Counted from the first letter of the stretch, positions 6,835 to 14,979 are shown. The stretch is 27,159 bases of DNA from an uncultured Eubacteriales bacterium (GCA_934541205.1 CAKTDK010000008.1:1-27159), one strand, 5' to 3'. Notes: generated by a model not told the origin, from the sequence alone. Program-made: numbers and translations.

Positions 6835-8427
6835 TCAAAAAATATGACTTAAAACATTTGGAGTAGACACCACTCCCCAGGAATTATAGGTGCTGCATTC
6901 TAAAATGGGTTCGGAAAGTTCATGAATAGACTCTGTTTCACCGTTTACATACTGTAAAATCCGATCTTTACAGTCCTCAAGTCTCATTATAAGACCTCCA
7001 AGCCGTATATCCTGAACATCAAATCCATAAGGCTTATTATCTTTCATCCACTGTTTTTTAAATTCTTTATAAAATTCTTTTATCCGTTCTATTGCAGCAT
7101 TATATTCCTCATTCGCAATTCTTTCAAGCTCCTTTTTATCTTTTTGCATATATGCTTTTCTTGTTTTTATTCCAAGTTCGCTTTTAACAGCAAGAATATT
7201 GCAAAGCTTTTCAAGAGTATTAAAAATATAAGAAAAATCGCCCTTGCCGGAAGCTGTATTTAACTTCTTTGCAAGATTTTCATAATAAAGATTATCTCCT
7301 TCCTTGCAAAGATAATCTTTGATTCCCGTAAACGGATCATTATAAAGAAGATATTTGCTGGGATTGTCATAATGTTTTCCGCCGGGAGTATCAAGTTTAT
7401 CCAAAAGCATAAAACTGTCAAAATCCGCTCCGGTAATTTTCTTAAATTTTTCTTTTATTTTGTCAATATCATTATTTCCACTAACAATTTCCGCCGCGTA
7501 CATTAAAGACGGAAGTACAGAAGCTTTTGAACATTCCGCACCGTCGTCGCCCCAAAGAGTAATAAATATATCGCTGATTTCATTTTCTTTGCAGGCAGTT
7601 ATTGCAGGAAATAATGTTTCCATACTGAATTTATTGTCAGGAGCAAAGCCTCTCCATGTCCAGGCTCCGCCGGCAAAAACAACAGGTCTTTGAAAAGCTT
7701 TGTTTGTTTTTATCATGTTCTCATAACGCTTTTTATCTTTGCTGTAATAATCCCAGTAAACAAGCGAAACATTATCCGGCAAATCTGCCTTTTTGCGAAT
7801 TTGTTCCAAATCGGCTTCTTTATAATAATCGGTAGTCTGAAGCGCTAATTTACAAAACATATCACTCCAAATCATAGGTTCAAATCCATATTTATCTGCA
7901 ATTTTACACACCTTATGAAGATGATTGTTTATAACGTCAAAACGGTCTTTATATCCGTTTTTACTCAAATATTTTCCAAGTCCTACCCTGTACGCCTCGT
8001 CCATTCCGATATGTATTCTTTTTGAAGTAAAACACTGAGATATTGAAGAAAACATATTGTCTATAAGAGTATACGTTCTTTCATCATCAATAAGCAAAAT
8101 ATCATCACAATCATTTATTTTATCATATTCCTCACGCCATTTAAAAATTGCATTTAAATGAGCCAAGGTTTGAATACACGGAATAAGCTCTATATTATTT
8201 TCAAGACAATATCTGTTGATTTCTTTTAGTTCTTCTTTGGAATATCTGCCGCGAAACCGTCCGAAAAACGGTTCATTATCAACTTCAAAAGTATCCTCGG
8301 TATAAAGCATCAAAGCATTATAGCCCATATCCGCTATTATTTTTATATATTTTTTAAGAAAATCCATATTCATAACAGCATTTCTAGAGCAATCAAGCAT
8401 TACACCTAAAGTTTTAATATTACCCAT
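6835..8427 (-). CDS. Glycoside hydrolase family 20-like beta-N-acetylhexosaminidase
   Basis: A 530-aa protein without signal peptide or membrane segment, so cytoplasmic. The N-terminal half is a TIM barrel of the short GH20 type. HIGMDEA carries the paired acids Asp143-Glu144 that in GH20 orient the substrate N-acetyl group and donate the proton. Other barrel features are the N-terminal GVMLDCSRN strand, IPCIQTLAHLNA and late tryptophans (MIWSDMF, GGAWTWRGF, ITLWGDDG). The helical C-terminal part fits the GH20C-like group described from streptococci. It probably removes terminal GlcNAc or GalNAc from imported oligosaccharides. It is first in the operon, behind a good promoter at 8462-8490. 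The ribosome binding site (GGCGGGAT) is weak. Confidence 0.87.
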   Translation of the reverse strand: MGNIKTLGVMLDCSRNAVMNMDFLKKYIKIIADMGYNALMLYTEDTFEVDNEPFFGRFRGRYSKEELKEINRYCLENNIELIPCIQTLAHLNAIFKWREEYDKINDCDDILLIDDERTYTLIDNMFSSISQCFTSKRIHIGMDEAYRVGLGKYLSKNGYKDRFDVINNHLHKVCKIADKYGFEPMIWSDMFCKLALQTTDYYKEADLEQIRKKADLPDNVSLVYWDYYSKDKKRYENMIKTNKAFQRPVVFAGGAWTWRGFAPDNKFSMETLFPAITACKENEISDIFITLWGDDGAECSKASVLPSLMYAAEIVSGNNDIDKIKEKFKKITGADFDSFMLLDKLDTPGGKHYDNPSKYLLYNDPFTGIKDYLCKEGDNLYYENLAKKLNTASGKGDFSYIFNTLEKLCNILAVKSELGIKTRKAYMQKDKKELERIANEEYNAAIERIKEFYKEFKKQWMKDNKPYGFDVQDIRLGGLIMRLEDCKDRILQYVNGETESIHELSEPILECSTYNSWGVVSTPNVLSHIF

Positions 8428-8461
8428 TTTTTATCCCGCCTTTTTTATAAATTACAAAGCA

Positions 8462-8490
8462 ATTATACTATTGATAAATATTTATTTCAA
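8462..8490 (-). promoter_or_regulatory. Promoter of the GH20-reductase-transporter operon
   Basis: Minus strand: TTGAAA (8485-8490), 17-nt spacer, TATAAT (8462-8467), about 35 bp before the GH20 start codon. It is divergent to the GNAT promoter. Confidence 0.8.
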
Positions 8491-8567
8491 TAATAATTTC
8501 AAATAAAATTATAATAGGCTGAAAATGATAAGTCTATTAAACAACAGTCAACAATTTTAATAAATGA

Positions 8568-8596
8568 TTGATAACTAATGTCTGTTAGTTTATAAT
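8568..8596 (+). promoter_or_regulatory. Promoter of the GNAT acetyltransferase gene
   Basis: TTGATA (8568-8573), exactly 17 nt, TATAAT (8591-8596), followed by an AAAGGAAG ribosome binding site (8617-8624) and ATG 8632. Confidence 0.8.
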
Positions 8597-8631
8597 AAAA
8601 TAATTAATATATTAAAAAAGGAAGTTTATAA

Positions 8632-9267
8632 ATGATAAATATAAGAAACGAAACCGAAAAAGATTATAAAACTGTAGAACAAATTACAAGAAAAGCATTT
8701 TATAATATTTATGTTCCAGGTTGTACGGAACATTATTTAGTGCATATTATGCGTCAGCATAAAGACTTTATTCCGGAATTGGATTTTGTAATTGAACTTG
8801 ACGGAAAAGTTATCGGAAATATTATGTATACAAAAGCAAAATTAAAAGACGAATCAGGATTTGAGAAAGAAATTCTCACTTTTGGACCTGTCTGCATTAC
8901 TCCCGAACATCAAAGAAAAGGCTACGGAAAAATGCTTATGGAACACTCATTTAATCACGCCTTAACGCTCGGCTATGATGTAATAGTAATTTTCGGTAGT
9001 CCTGTAAATTATGTAGGAGTCGGATTTCAAAGCTGCAAAAAATATAATATATGTACAAAAGGCGGCAAATATCCTGCAGCTATGCTGGTAAAAGAACTAA
9101 AGCCCGACGTATTAGACGGCAGAAAATGGTTTTATTACGATAGTCCTGTTATGAATATAGACGAAAAAGACGCTCTATCCTACGATAATACCTTAGAAAA
9201 AATGGAAAAGAAACATCTTCCGAGTCAGGAAGAATTTTATATTATGAGCCGTTCGTTTATTGAATAA
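8632..9267 (+). CDS. GNAT-family N-acetyltransferase
   Basis: A 211-aa protein of the acetyl-CoA-dependent GNAT superfamily, of the YhbS-like type (COG3153). FGPVCITPEHQRKGYGKMLM (84-103) carries the strand-4/helix-3 acetyl-CoA loop with Q94-RKGYG-K100 (QxxGxG). The next strand, VIVIFGSPVNYVGVGF, gives the usual G(S/D)xxYYxxxGF-like segment that ends the fold. The last 60 residues vary between members and include a Glu-rich tail. The acceptor substrate cannot be deduced. The gene has its own promoter and appears to be a single-gene unit. Confidence 0.88.
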   Translation: MINIRNETEKDYKTVEQITRKAFYNIYVPGCTEHYLVHIMRQHKDFIPELDFVIELDGKVIGNIMYTKAKLKDESGFEKEILTFGPVCITPEHQRKGYGKMLMEHSFNHALTLGYDVIVIFGSPVNYVGVGFQSCKKYNICTKGGKYPAAMLVKELKPDVLDGRKWFYYDSPVMNIDEKDALSYDNTLEKMEKKHLPSQEEFYIMSRSFIE

Positions 9268-9374
9268 AATATTATATGTTAAAATGACACATACTTTTTC
9301 AATCTCTCCGGCTAACTTCCTGAAAAACATTTAACCTTTTTAATATGATATATAAATATAAAAAATAAAATAAA

Positions 9375-9404
9375 TTGACATTTTCCTTGTATAAATGATA
9401 TAAT
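9375..9404 (+). promoter_or_regulatory. Promoter of the DUF4234 gene
   Basis: Consensus TTGACA (9375-9380), 18-nt spacer, TATAAT (9399-9404). A strong AGGAGG ribosome binding site follows and then ATG 9435. Confidence 0.85.
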
Positions 9405-9434
9405 ATAAACAAGTTATATGAGGAGGTTAACAAT

Positions 9435-9776
9435 ATGAATATTAAACAGAGAAATGTTGTTGTCTCGGTTATTTTATCTCTTGTTACTTGCGGTATTTAC
9501 AGCATTTATTGGGTTGTTGTTATGGCACTGGACGCTGTAAAAATTAAAGACCCCAGTGATTCCGGAACACTTGAGATAGTTCTTATGATTCTTCTTCCTT
9601 TCTTAGGCTTTTTCCTTACAGAGAAAAAACTTGCCGAAGGTTGCCAGGAAAGAGGAATTGAGCACAGCGACAAATCCATTGTTTATCTAATTTTAGGTCT
9701 TTTCTGCGGAAACTTAATTAATTCCATTTTAATGCAGATTGACCTTAATGAAATTTCCGCATCAAATGTTCAGTAA
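9435..9776 (+). CDS. DUF4234-type small membrane protein
   Basis: A 113-aa membrane protein with about three hydrophobic segments (residues about 8-32, 46-62 and 81-100). The N-terminal VILSLVTCGIYSIYWVV matches the characteristic start of DUF4234 proteins (TCGIYxIYW). Their function is unknown. The near-consensus promoter, excellent ribosome binding site and strong terminator suggest a well-expressed single-gene unit. Confidence 0.8.
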   Translation: MNIKQRNVVVSVILSLVTCGIYSIYWVVVMALDAVKIKDPSDSGTLEIVLMILLPFLGFFLTEKKLAEGCQERGIEHSDKSIVYLILGLFCGNLINSILMQIDLNEISASNVQ

Positions 9777-9782
9777 AGAACA

Positions 9783-9813
9783 AAAAACACCAAGTTTAAA
9801 ACTTGGTGTTTTT
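9783..9813 (+). terminator. Terminator of the DUF4234 gene
   Basis: Arms 9783-9794 and 9802-9813 (AACACCAAG / CTTGGTGTT) pair perfectly across a 7-nt loop and end in a T-run, 7 nt past the stop codon. Confidence 0.85.
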
Positions 9814-9826
9814 ATTTTAAGCTTCA

Positions 9827-9960
9827 CTATTTTATTTGCTTTGAAGACGCCGACCATTTTTCACCTGAACAATTTGACAACCTTTCAGCTCGCCCTCTAA
9901 AGTATTTTTCGCATTTTTCATTTCTCTTGTGATAATATTGTAAACAGACGATCTTGGTTA
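9827..9960 (-). other. Unexplained higher-GC block, possible gene remnant
   Basis: This stretch between the DUF4234 terminator and the tRNA terminator is visibly less AT-rich than other spacers here. On the minus strand one frame ends at 9832 and reads EGELKGCQIVQVKNGRRL. A second frame ending at 9827 is also open for about 50 codons without an ATG. The plus strand has a short open frame reading FEDADHFSPEQFDNLSARPL. None has a good start with ribosome binding site. It may be a decayed gene end or a conserved non-coding element. The rest of the spacer, to 10013, shows nothing. Confidence 0.3.
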
Positions 9961-10013
9961 TATATTTTCTCTCTTTTATCTTATTCTTAATTTTTATAAC
10001 CTGCTAAACTAAA

Positions 10014-10050
10014 AAATAAAAGCTTCTGAAAAAATCAGAAGCTTTTATTT
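10014..10050 (-). terminator. Terminator of the tRNA operon
   Basis: Perfect 16-bp inverted repeat (10014-10029 and 10035-10050, core AAAAGCTTCTGA / TCAGAAGCTTTT) with a 5-nt loop, directly after the encoded CCA of tRNA-Tyr and followed by T's on the minus strand. Confidence 0.88.
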
Positions 10051-10134
10051 TGGTGGGAGGAGGTGGATTCGGACCACCGAAGCTTACGCAACAGATTTAC
10101 AGTCTGCCCCCTTTGGCCACTCGGGAACCCTCCC
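10051..10134 (-). tRNA. tRNA-Tyr (anticodon GTA)
   Basis: An 84-nt class II tRNA on the minus strand with encoded CCA (10051-10053). The acceptor stem is GGGAGGG / TCCTCCC with one G-U pair. The anticodon arm is CAGA-CTGTAAA-TCTG with GTA at 10098-10100. There is a long variable arm (GCGTAAGC) and a GGTTC-like T arm (GGTCCGAATCC). It is the second gene of the tRNA operon, 5 nt after tRNA-Thr. Confidence 0.96.
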
Positions 10135-10139
10135 ACGTA

Positions 10140-10215
10140 TGGAGCTGGTGAACGGAATTGAACCATCAACCTGCTGATTACAAGTCAGCTGCTCTGCCTG
10201 TTGAGCTACACCAGC
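10140..10215 (-). tRNA. tRNA-Thr (anticodon TGT)
   Basis: A 76-nt tRNA on the minus strand with encoded CCA. The acceptor stem is GCTGGTG / CACCAGC, the D arm contains AGCTCAACAGGCAGAGC, the anticodon arm is CTGA-CTTGTAA-TCAG with TGT at 10180-10182, and the T arm contains GGTTCAATTCC. It is the first gene of the operon behind a consensus promoter. Confidence 0.96.
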
Positions 10216-10234
10216 ATTTTTCAGACGCTATGAA

Positions 10235-10263
10235 ATTATATCATCTAAACCTATCCTTGTCAA
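10235..10263 (-). promoter_or_regulatory. Consensus promoter of the tRNA-Thr/Tyr operon
   Basis: Minus strand: TTGACA (10258-10263), 17-nt spacer, TATAAT (10235-10240), about 20 bp before tRNA-Thr. This is a perfect match to the housekeeping consensus, as expected for stable RNA genes. Confidence 0.92.
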
Positions 10264-10331
10264 CACCTTTTTAAAATTTTTTAAAAATTATCTTTTCAAA
10301 CCTATTAAAGCTTTTACACAATCCTTTTTAA

Positions 10332-10772
10332 TCATGTATGAATTACCATTATCACTTTTCCGCTGTTTTTTTCCACAGCACAAATTCCTATCCCTTCATC
10401 TGAAAAAAACGGTTTTGTTCCGTATATAATGTAACATCCTGATTTTTCACTGTATTTTATCAAAAAAGGCGTTTCTTTTTTATTGCAGTCTTTGTAATTC
10501 TCAACCAATGCTATAGTAGCCACGTCAACTGCGTCTCTTTCGTTTAACGGAAGTTTAGTATTATATTCCTTTTCAAAGCTTTTTTCCGAAATCTCTTTTA
10601 ATTGTGTCTTTGTTAAAGAAAACAGATCTTTCTCTCCTATTTTTAACTCTTTTTCTTCTGAAAAATTATATCTTACCTGCTCAATGTTTTTAGGTAAAAC
10701 ATTGCTTTTATCTCTTTCTCTGCACCCGCAGAGCATAAAAAGAAGACACAGTATCATACAAAGTTTTTTCAT
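10332..10772 (-). CDS. Small lipoprotein, possibly NTF2-fold immunity-like
   Basis: A 146-aa protein with a lipoprotein signal: MKKL, a hydrophobic core, and a lipobox ending LCGC at Cys17. The mature part has a helix with DAVDVATIALVENY, then strands reading GCYIIYGTKPF and GICAVEKNSGKVIMVIHT. This pattern resembles the NTF2-fold immunity family (Imm-NTF2-2 type), in which a GxxxVxIdxxxGKVxxVxH-like end is common. No toxin gene is adjacent, so an immunity role is uncertain. The ribosome binding site is AAGGGTGA. The gene follows secG and its terminator on the same strand. I see no separate promoter, so it may depend on readthrough. Confidence 0.75.
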   Translation of the reverse strand: MKKLCMILCLLFMLCGCRERDKSNVLPKNIEQVRYNFSEEKELKIGEKDLFSLTKTQLKEISEKSFEKEYNTKLPLNERDAVDVATIALVENYKDCNKKETPFLIKYSEKSGCYIIYGTKPFFSDEGIGICAVEKNSGKVIMVIHT

Positions 10773-10800
10773 AAATCGTCACCCTTTTTAAAATAACACA

Positions 10801-10830
10801 AAACGGAGCGTCTTTCAAGGCGCTCCGTTT
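10801..10830 (-). terminator. Terminator after secG
   Basis: GC-rich arms AAACGGAGCG (10801-10810) and CGCTCCGTTT (10821-10830), 14 nt past the secG stop, between secG and the lipoprotein gene. The T-tract on the minus strand is interrupted (TTTTGTG), so termination may be partial. Confidence 0.75.
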
Positions 10831-10843
10831 AATTTTTCATATC

Positions 10844-11089
10844 TTATTTTATAACAGCAATATTTAAAAGAATAACAAGCACTGCAAATATAGCCGCCAT
10901 GATAGTTGTAAATCTTGAAAGCTTAGCTTCCTTGCTGGATCCCTTTCCGCTTCCGAAAAAAGAATCCGAATTGCCTGTAATAACACCGCTCATATTAGAA
11001 TTTTTTGCATCCTGCATCATTATTACTACTATTAATATAATGCCGGCAATCAACGCCGCTATACCCAATATAATCTGAAACATTCCCAT
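10844..11089 (-). CDS. secG: Preprotein translocase subunit SecG
   Basis: An 81-aa membrane protein with two transmembrane helices (about 4-25 and 58-80). It is the small subunit of the SecYEG channel that helps export unfolded proteins. The conserved loop reads IMMQDAKNSNMSGVITG, followed by SFFGSGKG and a Lys-rich stretch before the second helix, as in Firmicutes SecG. The start at 11089 is supported by GGAGG (11099-11103) nine bases upstream. The usual SecG neighbours in Firmicutes (rnr, smpB) are absent. Here it follows the diguanylate cyclase gene with an 81-nt AT-rich gap that shows no clear -35. Confidence 0.93.
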   Translation of the reverse strand: MGMFQIILGIAALIAGIILIVVIMMQDAKNSNMSGVITGNSDSFFGSGKGSSKEAKLSRFTTIMAAIFAVLVILLNIAVIK

Positions 11090-11170
11090 TTTATTTAACC
11101 TCCGAAAGTATATTTATATTATAAAAATATTATATTTTTAGACAGTATGATTAATATAACACACTTTTTA

Positions 11171-12334
11171 TCACTTTGCAATAGTTTTTTCTTTTCTTTT
11201 GCCCTTTTTATTATAATACATTTGCATATCCGCTCTTTTTATTACATCATTTAAATTATTGTCTTTATTTTTATCAAAAATTGCATACCCCGAGGAAACA
11301 GAAAGATTAATATCCCAGCCGGGTTTTAACAATTCAAAATTTTCATTAAATTCTTCTATAAAATTCCTTGCTTTTTTATCCTCTGCCAAATTCATAAATA
11401 CAGCAAATTCATCCCCGCCTATACGATATAATACATACTTTCTGCCAGAGGTTTTCTTTAAAGCTTCTGATACACTTTTTATATATTCATCTCCTTTTAT
11501 ATGTCCAAGACTGTCATTTACATTTTTCAGATTATCAAGATCCATTATTATTACACCCATATTTAAATATTTTTCTGAAACATTTATATTATTTATATCT
11601 ATATCATAGGCATTTCTGTTTTTAAGCAGGGTCAATTGGTCTGTATTTGACATATCTAAATATAACGGGTTTGATATTCTTCTGAAAAATATAAGAGCAA
11701 ATATTATGGATATAATACAGCAAATCAAGGAAAGAAGCAGTGTAAATATTTTAAGCATCTGATAAGTATAGTATTGATGCTGCGCTTCAATTTCAATTCC
11801 CAAAACGCCTACTACTTCTCCATTATTATGTATCGGAAAATATGCAATAAAAATTTTTCCCCAATCTGTTTTTAAAATTTTATCAGGAAGGACCTTTTCA
11901 TTGTTTAAAGCTTTTTCCATATCGGGATATATTTCTTTTTCAATCATATCTCCCGGGTGCCGAAAATCTGAAGCTTCTTCATTAAGACCGTCCAAAACAT
12001 ATACAAAATCCCCGTTTTTATCCTTTTTCGCAGTATAAAGATACATCACTCCGCTTGATTCTTTAATATCTTCCAAAAGTCTTTTATTGATTTCATAAAT
12101 TTTTTTATTTTCATCTTCTGAGGAATTTATTTCATAAAAAGACGCTTTGTCAAGTTTGTCTTCAACAAAAGAGTAAATAGATTCAACTCTTTTTTCTAAG
12201 TCAAAAATCATATCCTTATAAGTAATATGATAATTAAACATAAAAATACTGAAGGAACAGATGATAACTATTACCGCCGTAAATACAGCAACCTGAAAAT
12301 CAACTCTTCGAAAGCTTTTTTTGTTTTTTCTCAT
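11171..12334 (-). CDS. Membrane diguanylate cyclase with extracytoplasmic Cache-like sensor
   Basis: A 387-aa protein. Transmembrane helices at about 14-34 and 196-217 flank an outside domain of about 160 residues. That domain looks like a Cache sensor (YLYTAKKDKNGDFVYVLDG, then IAYFPIHNNGEVVGVLGIEI). The C-terminal GGDEF domain makes cyclic di-GMP from two GTP. NTDQLTLLKNRNAYD opens it, IIMDLDNLKNVND carries the metal and substrate residues, and YRIGGDEFAVF has an intact GGDEF at 306-310. The RxxD inhibitory site expected five residues before GGDEF is missing, so product inhibition may be absent. The start is supported by GAGGAG. It lies 24 nt after ftsK, so probably in its operon. Confidence 0.92.
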   Translation of the reverse strand: MRKNKKSFRRVDFQVAVFTAVIVIICSFSIFMFNYHITYKDMIFDLEKRVESIYSFVEDKLDKASFYEINSSEDENKKIYEINKRLLEDIKESSGVMYLYTAKKDKNGDFVYVLDGLNEEASDFRHPGDMIEKEIYPDMEKALNNEKVLPDKILKTDWGKIFIAYFPIHNNGEVVGVLGIEIEAQHQYYTYQMLKIFTLLLSLICCIISIIFALIFFRRISNPLYLDMSNTDQLTLLKNRNAYDIDINNINVSEKYLNMGVIIMDLDNLKNVNDSLGHIKGDEYIKSVSEALKKTSGRKYVLYRIGGDEFAVFMNLAEDKKARNFIEEFNENFELLKPGWDINLSVSSGYAIFDKNKDNNLNDVIKRADMQMYYNKKGKRKEKTIAK

Positions 12335-12358
12335 ATCATACTCCTCATTTTATATAAA

Positions 12359-14824
12359 TCATTCATCCTGCGTAATCTGAGAAACCTCCTCTTCTTCATT
12401 GGAAACAGGCTGTAAATTTTCGATATTTTCATCGGTTTGACAATTCTGATTTCCCATTATCATTTCATAATACTGCTGTTTTGTTATAAGAACTTTTCTC
12501 GGTTTGCTTCCTTCATAAGGACCTACTATTCCCTTTTCATAAAGTTCATCAAGAATTCTTGCCGCTCTGGCATAACCAAGCTTTAATTTTCGCTGAAGAA
12601 AAGTTGCAGAAGCATTTTGCTCCTCAACCACTACTTCTACAGCTTTTGTAAAAAGTTCGTCTACTTCACTGTCATTATCAGATTTTTCAGCCTTTTTATT
12701 TCCCTGTTCCCTTGCAAGGGTTTCCTGTTCAATATGCTCAACTATACCTTGATCATATTTAACTTCAGTTTGATCCTGTTTTATATAATTTACGATTTTT
12801 TCCGTTTCCTTATCGCTTATAAAACAACACTGAACTCTTAATGGCTTTGACATTCCCACAGGATTAAACAGCATATCCCCTCTGCCGAGAAGCTTATCGG
12901 CACCTGCTGAATCCAAAATTATTCTTGAATCTGTCTGAGAAGATACAGTAAGGGCTATTCTTGAAGGAATATTTGCTTTTATTGTCCCTGTAATTACATC
13001 TACTGAAGGTCTTTGGGTAGCTATAATAAGATGCATTCCCGCAGCCCTTGCCATCTGAGCCAAACGGCATATTGCGTCCTCAACCTCATTGGGCGCAGCC
13101 ATCATAAGGTCTGCAAGCTCGTCTATAATTATAACGATTTTTTCCATAGGCTTTATATTGACATTTGTTTTACAAAGCTTGTTAAATCCGCTGATATCGC
13201 GAACTCCAAATTCGGCAAAAAGATTATATCTTTTAAGCATTTCTCCCACTGCCCAGTTTAATGCGCTTGCCGCCTTTTTCGGATTTGTTACAACGGGTAT
13301 CAAAAGGTGAGGTATTCCGTTATATACTCCGAATTCAACCATTTTCGGGTCTATAAGCATAAGCTTTACCTTATCGGGAGAATTTTTATAGATTATACTT
13401 GTTATTATAGAATTTGTACAAACACTCTTTCCCGAACCCGTAGCTCCCGCAATTAAAAGGTGAGGCATCTTTGATAAATCCGCAGTAACTACATTTCCCG
13501 AAATATCTTTTCCGAGAACAAAAGTAAGTTCTGATTTTGCTTTTTTAAATTCATCAGATTCAAGCATTTCCCTTATGGTAACAGATTCTGATTTTTTATT
13601 GGGAATTTCTATTCCGACAGCCGCTTTTCCCGGAATGGGCGCTTCTATTCTTACCCCTTCCGCCGCAAGATTTAAGGCAATATCGTTTGAAAGAGACGTT
13701 ATTTTTGAAATTTTAACTCCAGTTTTGGGCTGAAGTTCATATCTTGTAACCCTCGGGCCTGGCACTATATTTATTACCGTAGTTTCAACTCCGAAAGATT
13801 TCAGAGTAGAAACTAATTTTTTTGCGTTTTCTTCAAGTTCATCATAAGAATGGGTTGCTTTTGGCGGAATACTGTCAAGAAGTTCAGTAGGCGGATAATT
13901 ATAAATCGTCATCTGCCCTTCGGTATCTTTAGTTAATATTTCTCCTTCAATTTCCCTTGAACCTTTTGTAATATCTTTTTTAGTTATTTTTTCATCGTAT
14001 TGTTCTTTTATATCGGTGGCGGAAGGTATTTCGGAAACAGGAATCTTTGTTTTTTTGCTTTCGGGCTCTTCTTCATTTTTATTAAGCGCCAAATTTATAA
14101 TCTTTTTTAAATCTTCGTTTAAAGGCTTTTCTTCTTTTTTTACAGGCAAAGGCTCGTCATCAATCGGAATATCAACAACCTTTTTGTGTTTTAAAGGCTT
14201 TGCAGCAGGAATTTCCTCTTGTATAGAAATTTCCCTTTCACTTTCTTTTTCAGAAGGTTTTTCTCTTTTTTTGAAAAGCTTAAACAATCCGTTTACAAAA
14301 ACTGCGTCAATAATCTGTTTAAGAGTAATTCCGGTAGTCACAATAATACATACAAACACAATAACGGCAAGAAGTATGGCCGTTCCCGCTTTTCCTATAA
14401 GCTTTGAAAGAAAATAGCTTATTCCTCCGCAGATAACCCCTCCCGAAGAAAAAGTCTGTCCGCTTTCAAAAAGCTCTTTTACTCCTACAGCCCCTCTGTA
14501 AAAGAACGAATTTATTATACCGATAGTTAATACCACGGTTATTCCCAAAACAACAGTAGATAAATAACTGTTTTTTTCTTTATCCAAGGCGATATCAAGC
14601 CCCACAAGAAACATAACAGCAGGAATTGCATATCCTCCAAGACCTAAAAGACCGAAAAGTATATTTTTCAACCATTGTCCGGCTATTCCCATAAAATTTG
14701 TAATGAGAGCAAAAAACAGAAAAATTCCTACCGCCATTATACAAAGCGATATAATCTGTTTTTTTATATTATTAATTTTTTCTTCTTTCACAGCTTTTTT
14801 AGATTTTCTTCCTCTTTGAGCCAT
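12359..14824 (-). CDS. ftsK: DNA translocase FtsK/SpoIIIE
   Basis: An 821-aa septal DNA pump of normal length for Firmicutes. The first 170 residues hold four or five membrane helices. A charged linker (about 185-305) follows, then the alpha/beta motor domain. The P-loop is GATGSGKS (460-467) and the Walker B segment is IVIIIDELADLM, with Asp568 and Glu569. The alpha domain carries VVPGPRVTRYE-like residues. The gamma winged helix near residues 725-785 (ATFLQRKLKLGYARAARILD) reads KOPS/SRS orientation sequences. It moves chromosomal DNA during division or sporulation. FtsK and SpoIIIE cannot be told apart from this sequence alone. It is the first gene of the operon, behind an extended -10 promoter. 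Confidence 0.95.
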   Translation of the reverse strand: MAQRGRKSKKAVKEEKINNIKKQIISLCIMAVGIFLFFALITNFMGIAGQWLKNILFGLLGLGGYAIPAVMFLVGLDIALDKEKNSYLSTVVLGITVVLTIGIINSFFYRGAVGVKELFESGQTFSSGGVICGGISYFLSKLIGKAGTAILLAVIVFVCIIVTTGITLKQIIDAVFVNGLFKLFKKREKPSEKESEREISIQEEIPAAKPLKHKKVVDIPIDDEPLPVKKEEKPLNEDLKKIINLALNKNEEEPESKKTKIPVSEIPSATDIKEQYDEKITKKDITKGSREIEGEILTKDTEGQMTIYNYPPTELLDSIPPKATHSYDELEENAKKLVSTLKSFGVETTVINIVPGPRVTRYELQPKTGVKISKITSLSNDIALNLAAEGVRIEAPIPGKAAVGIEIPNKKSESVTIREMLESDEFKKAKSELTFVLGKDISGNVVTADLSKMPHLLIAGATGSGKSVCTNSIITSIIYKNSPDKVKLMLIDPKMVEFGVYNGIPHLLIPVVTNPKKAASALNWAVGEMLKRYNLFAEFGVRDISGFNKLCKTNVNIKPMEKIVIIIDELADLMMAAPNEVEDAICRLAQMARAAGMHLIIATQRPSVDVITGTIKANIPSRIALTVSSQTDSRIILDSAGADKLLGRGDMLFNPVGMSKPLRVQCCFISDKETEKIVNYIKQDQTEVKYDQGIVEHIEQETLAREQGNKKAEKSDNDSEVDELFTKAVEVVVEEQNASATFLQRKLKLGYARAARILDELYEKGIVGPYEGSKPRKVLITKQQYYEMIMGNQNCQTDENIENLQPVSNEEEEVSQITQDE

Positions 14825-14891
14825 TTTTTACACCCCGAATAATAAATATATATAAAATCTAAACCTATTAATTTTTGTTTATATTTAATCC

Positions 14892-14900
14892 ATTATAGCA
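14892..14900 (-). promoter_or_regulatory. Extended -10 promoter of ftsK
   Basis: Minus strand TGCTATAAT, i.e. TG-n-TATAAT, about 68 bp before the ftsK start. No good -35 is visible, which the extended -10 can compensate for. Confidence 0.55.
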
Positions 14901-14979
14901 TATCCTTTTAAATTATTCCATAATAATTAAATAAAGTAAATCCTATGGCTTTAAAATACTTTTATTATTTTATTTAATA

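Noticed and set aside
9832..9921. 29-aa minus-strand open frame starting at ATG 9921
   Set aside because: The purine-rich stretch sits only two bases from the ATG, and the frame is too short; kept only as a possible remnant.
14016..14417. 133-aa open frame on the plus strand
   Set aside because: Lies antisense to the linker of ftsK, is rich in Ser/Phe as expected from the reverse of Lys/Glu codons, and has no ribosome binding site.
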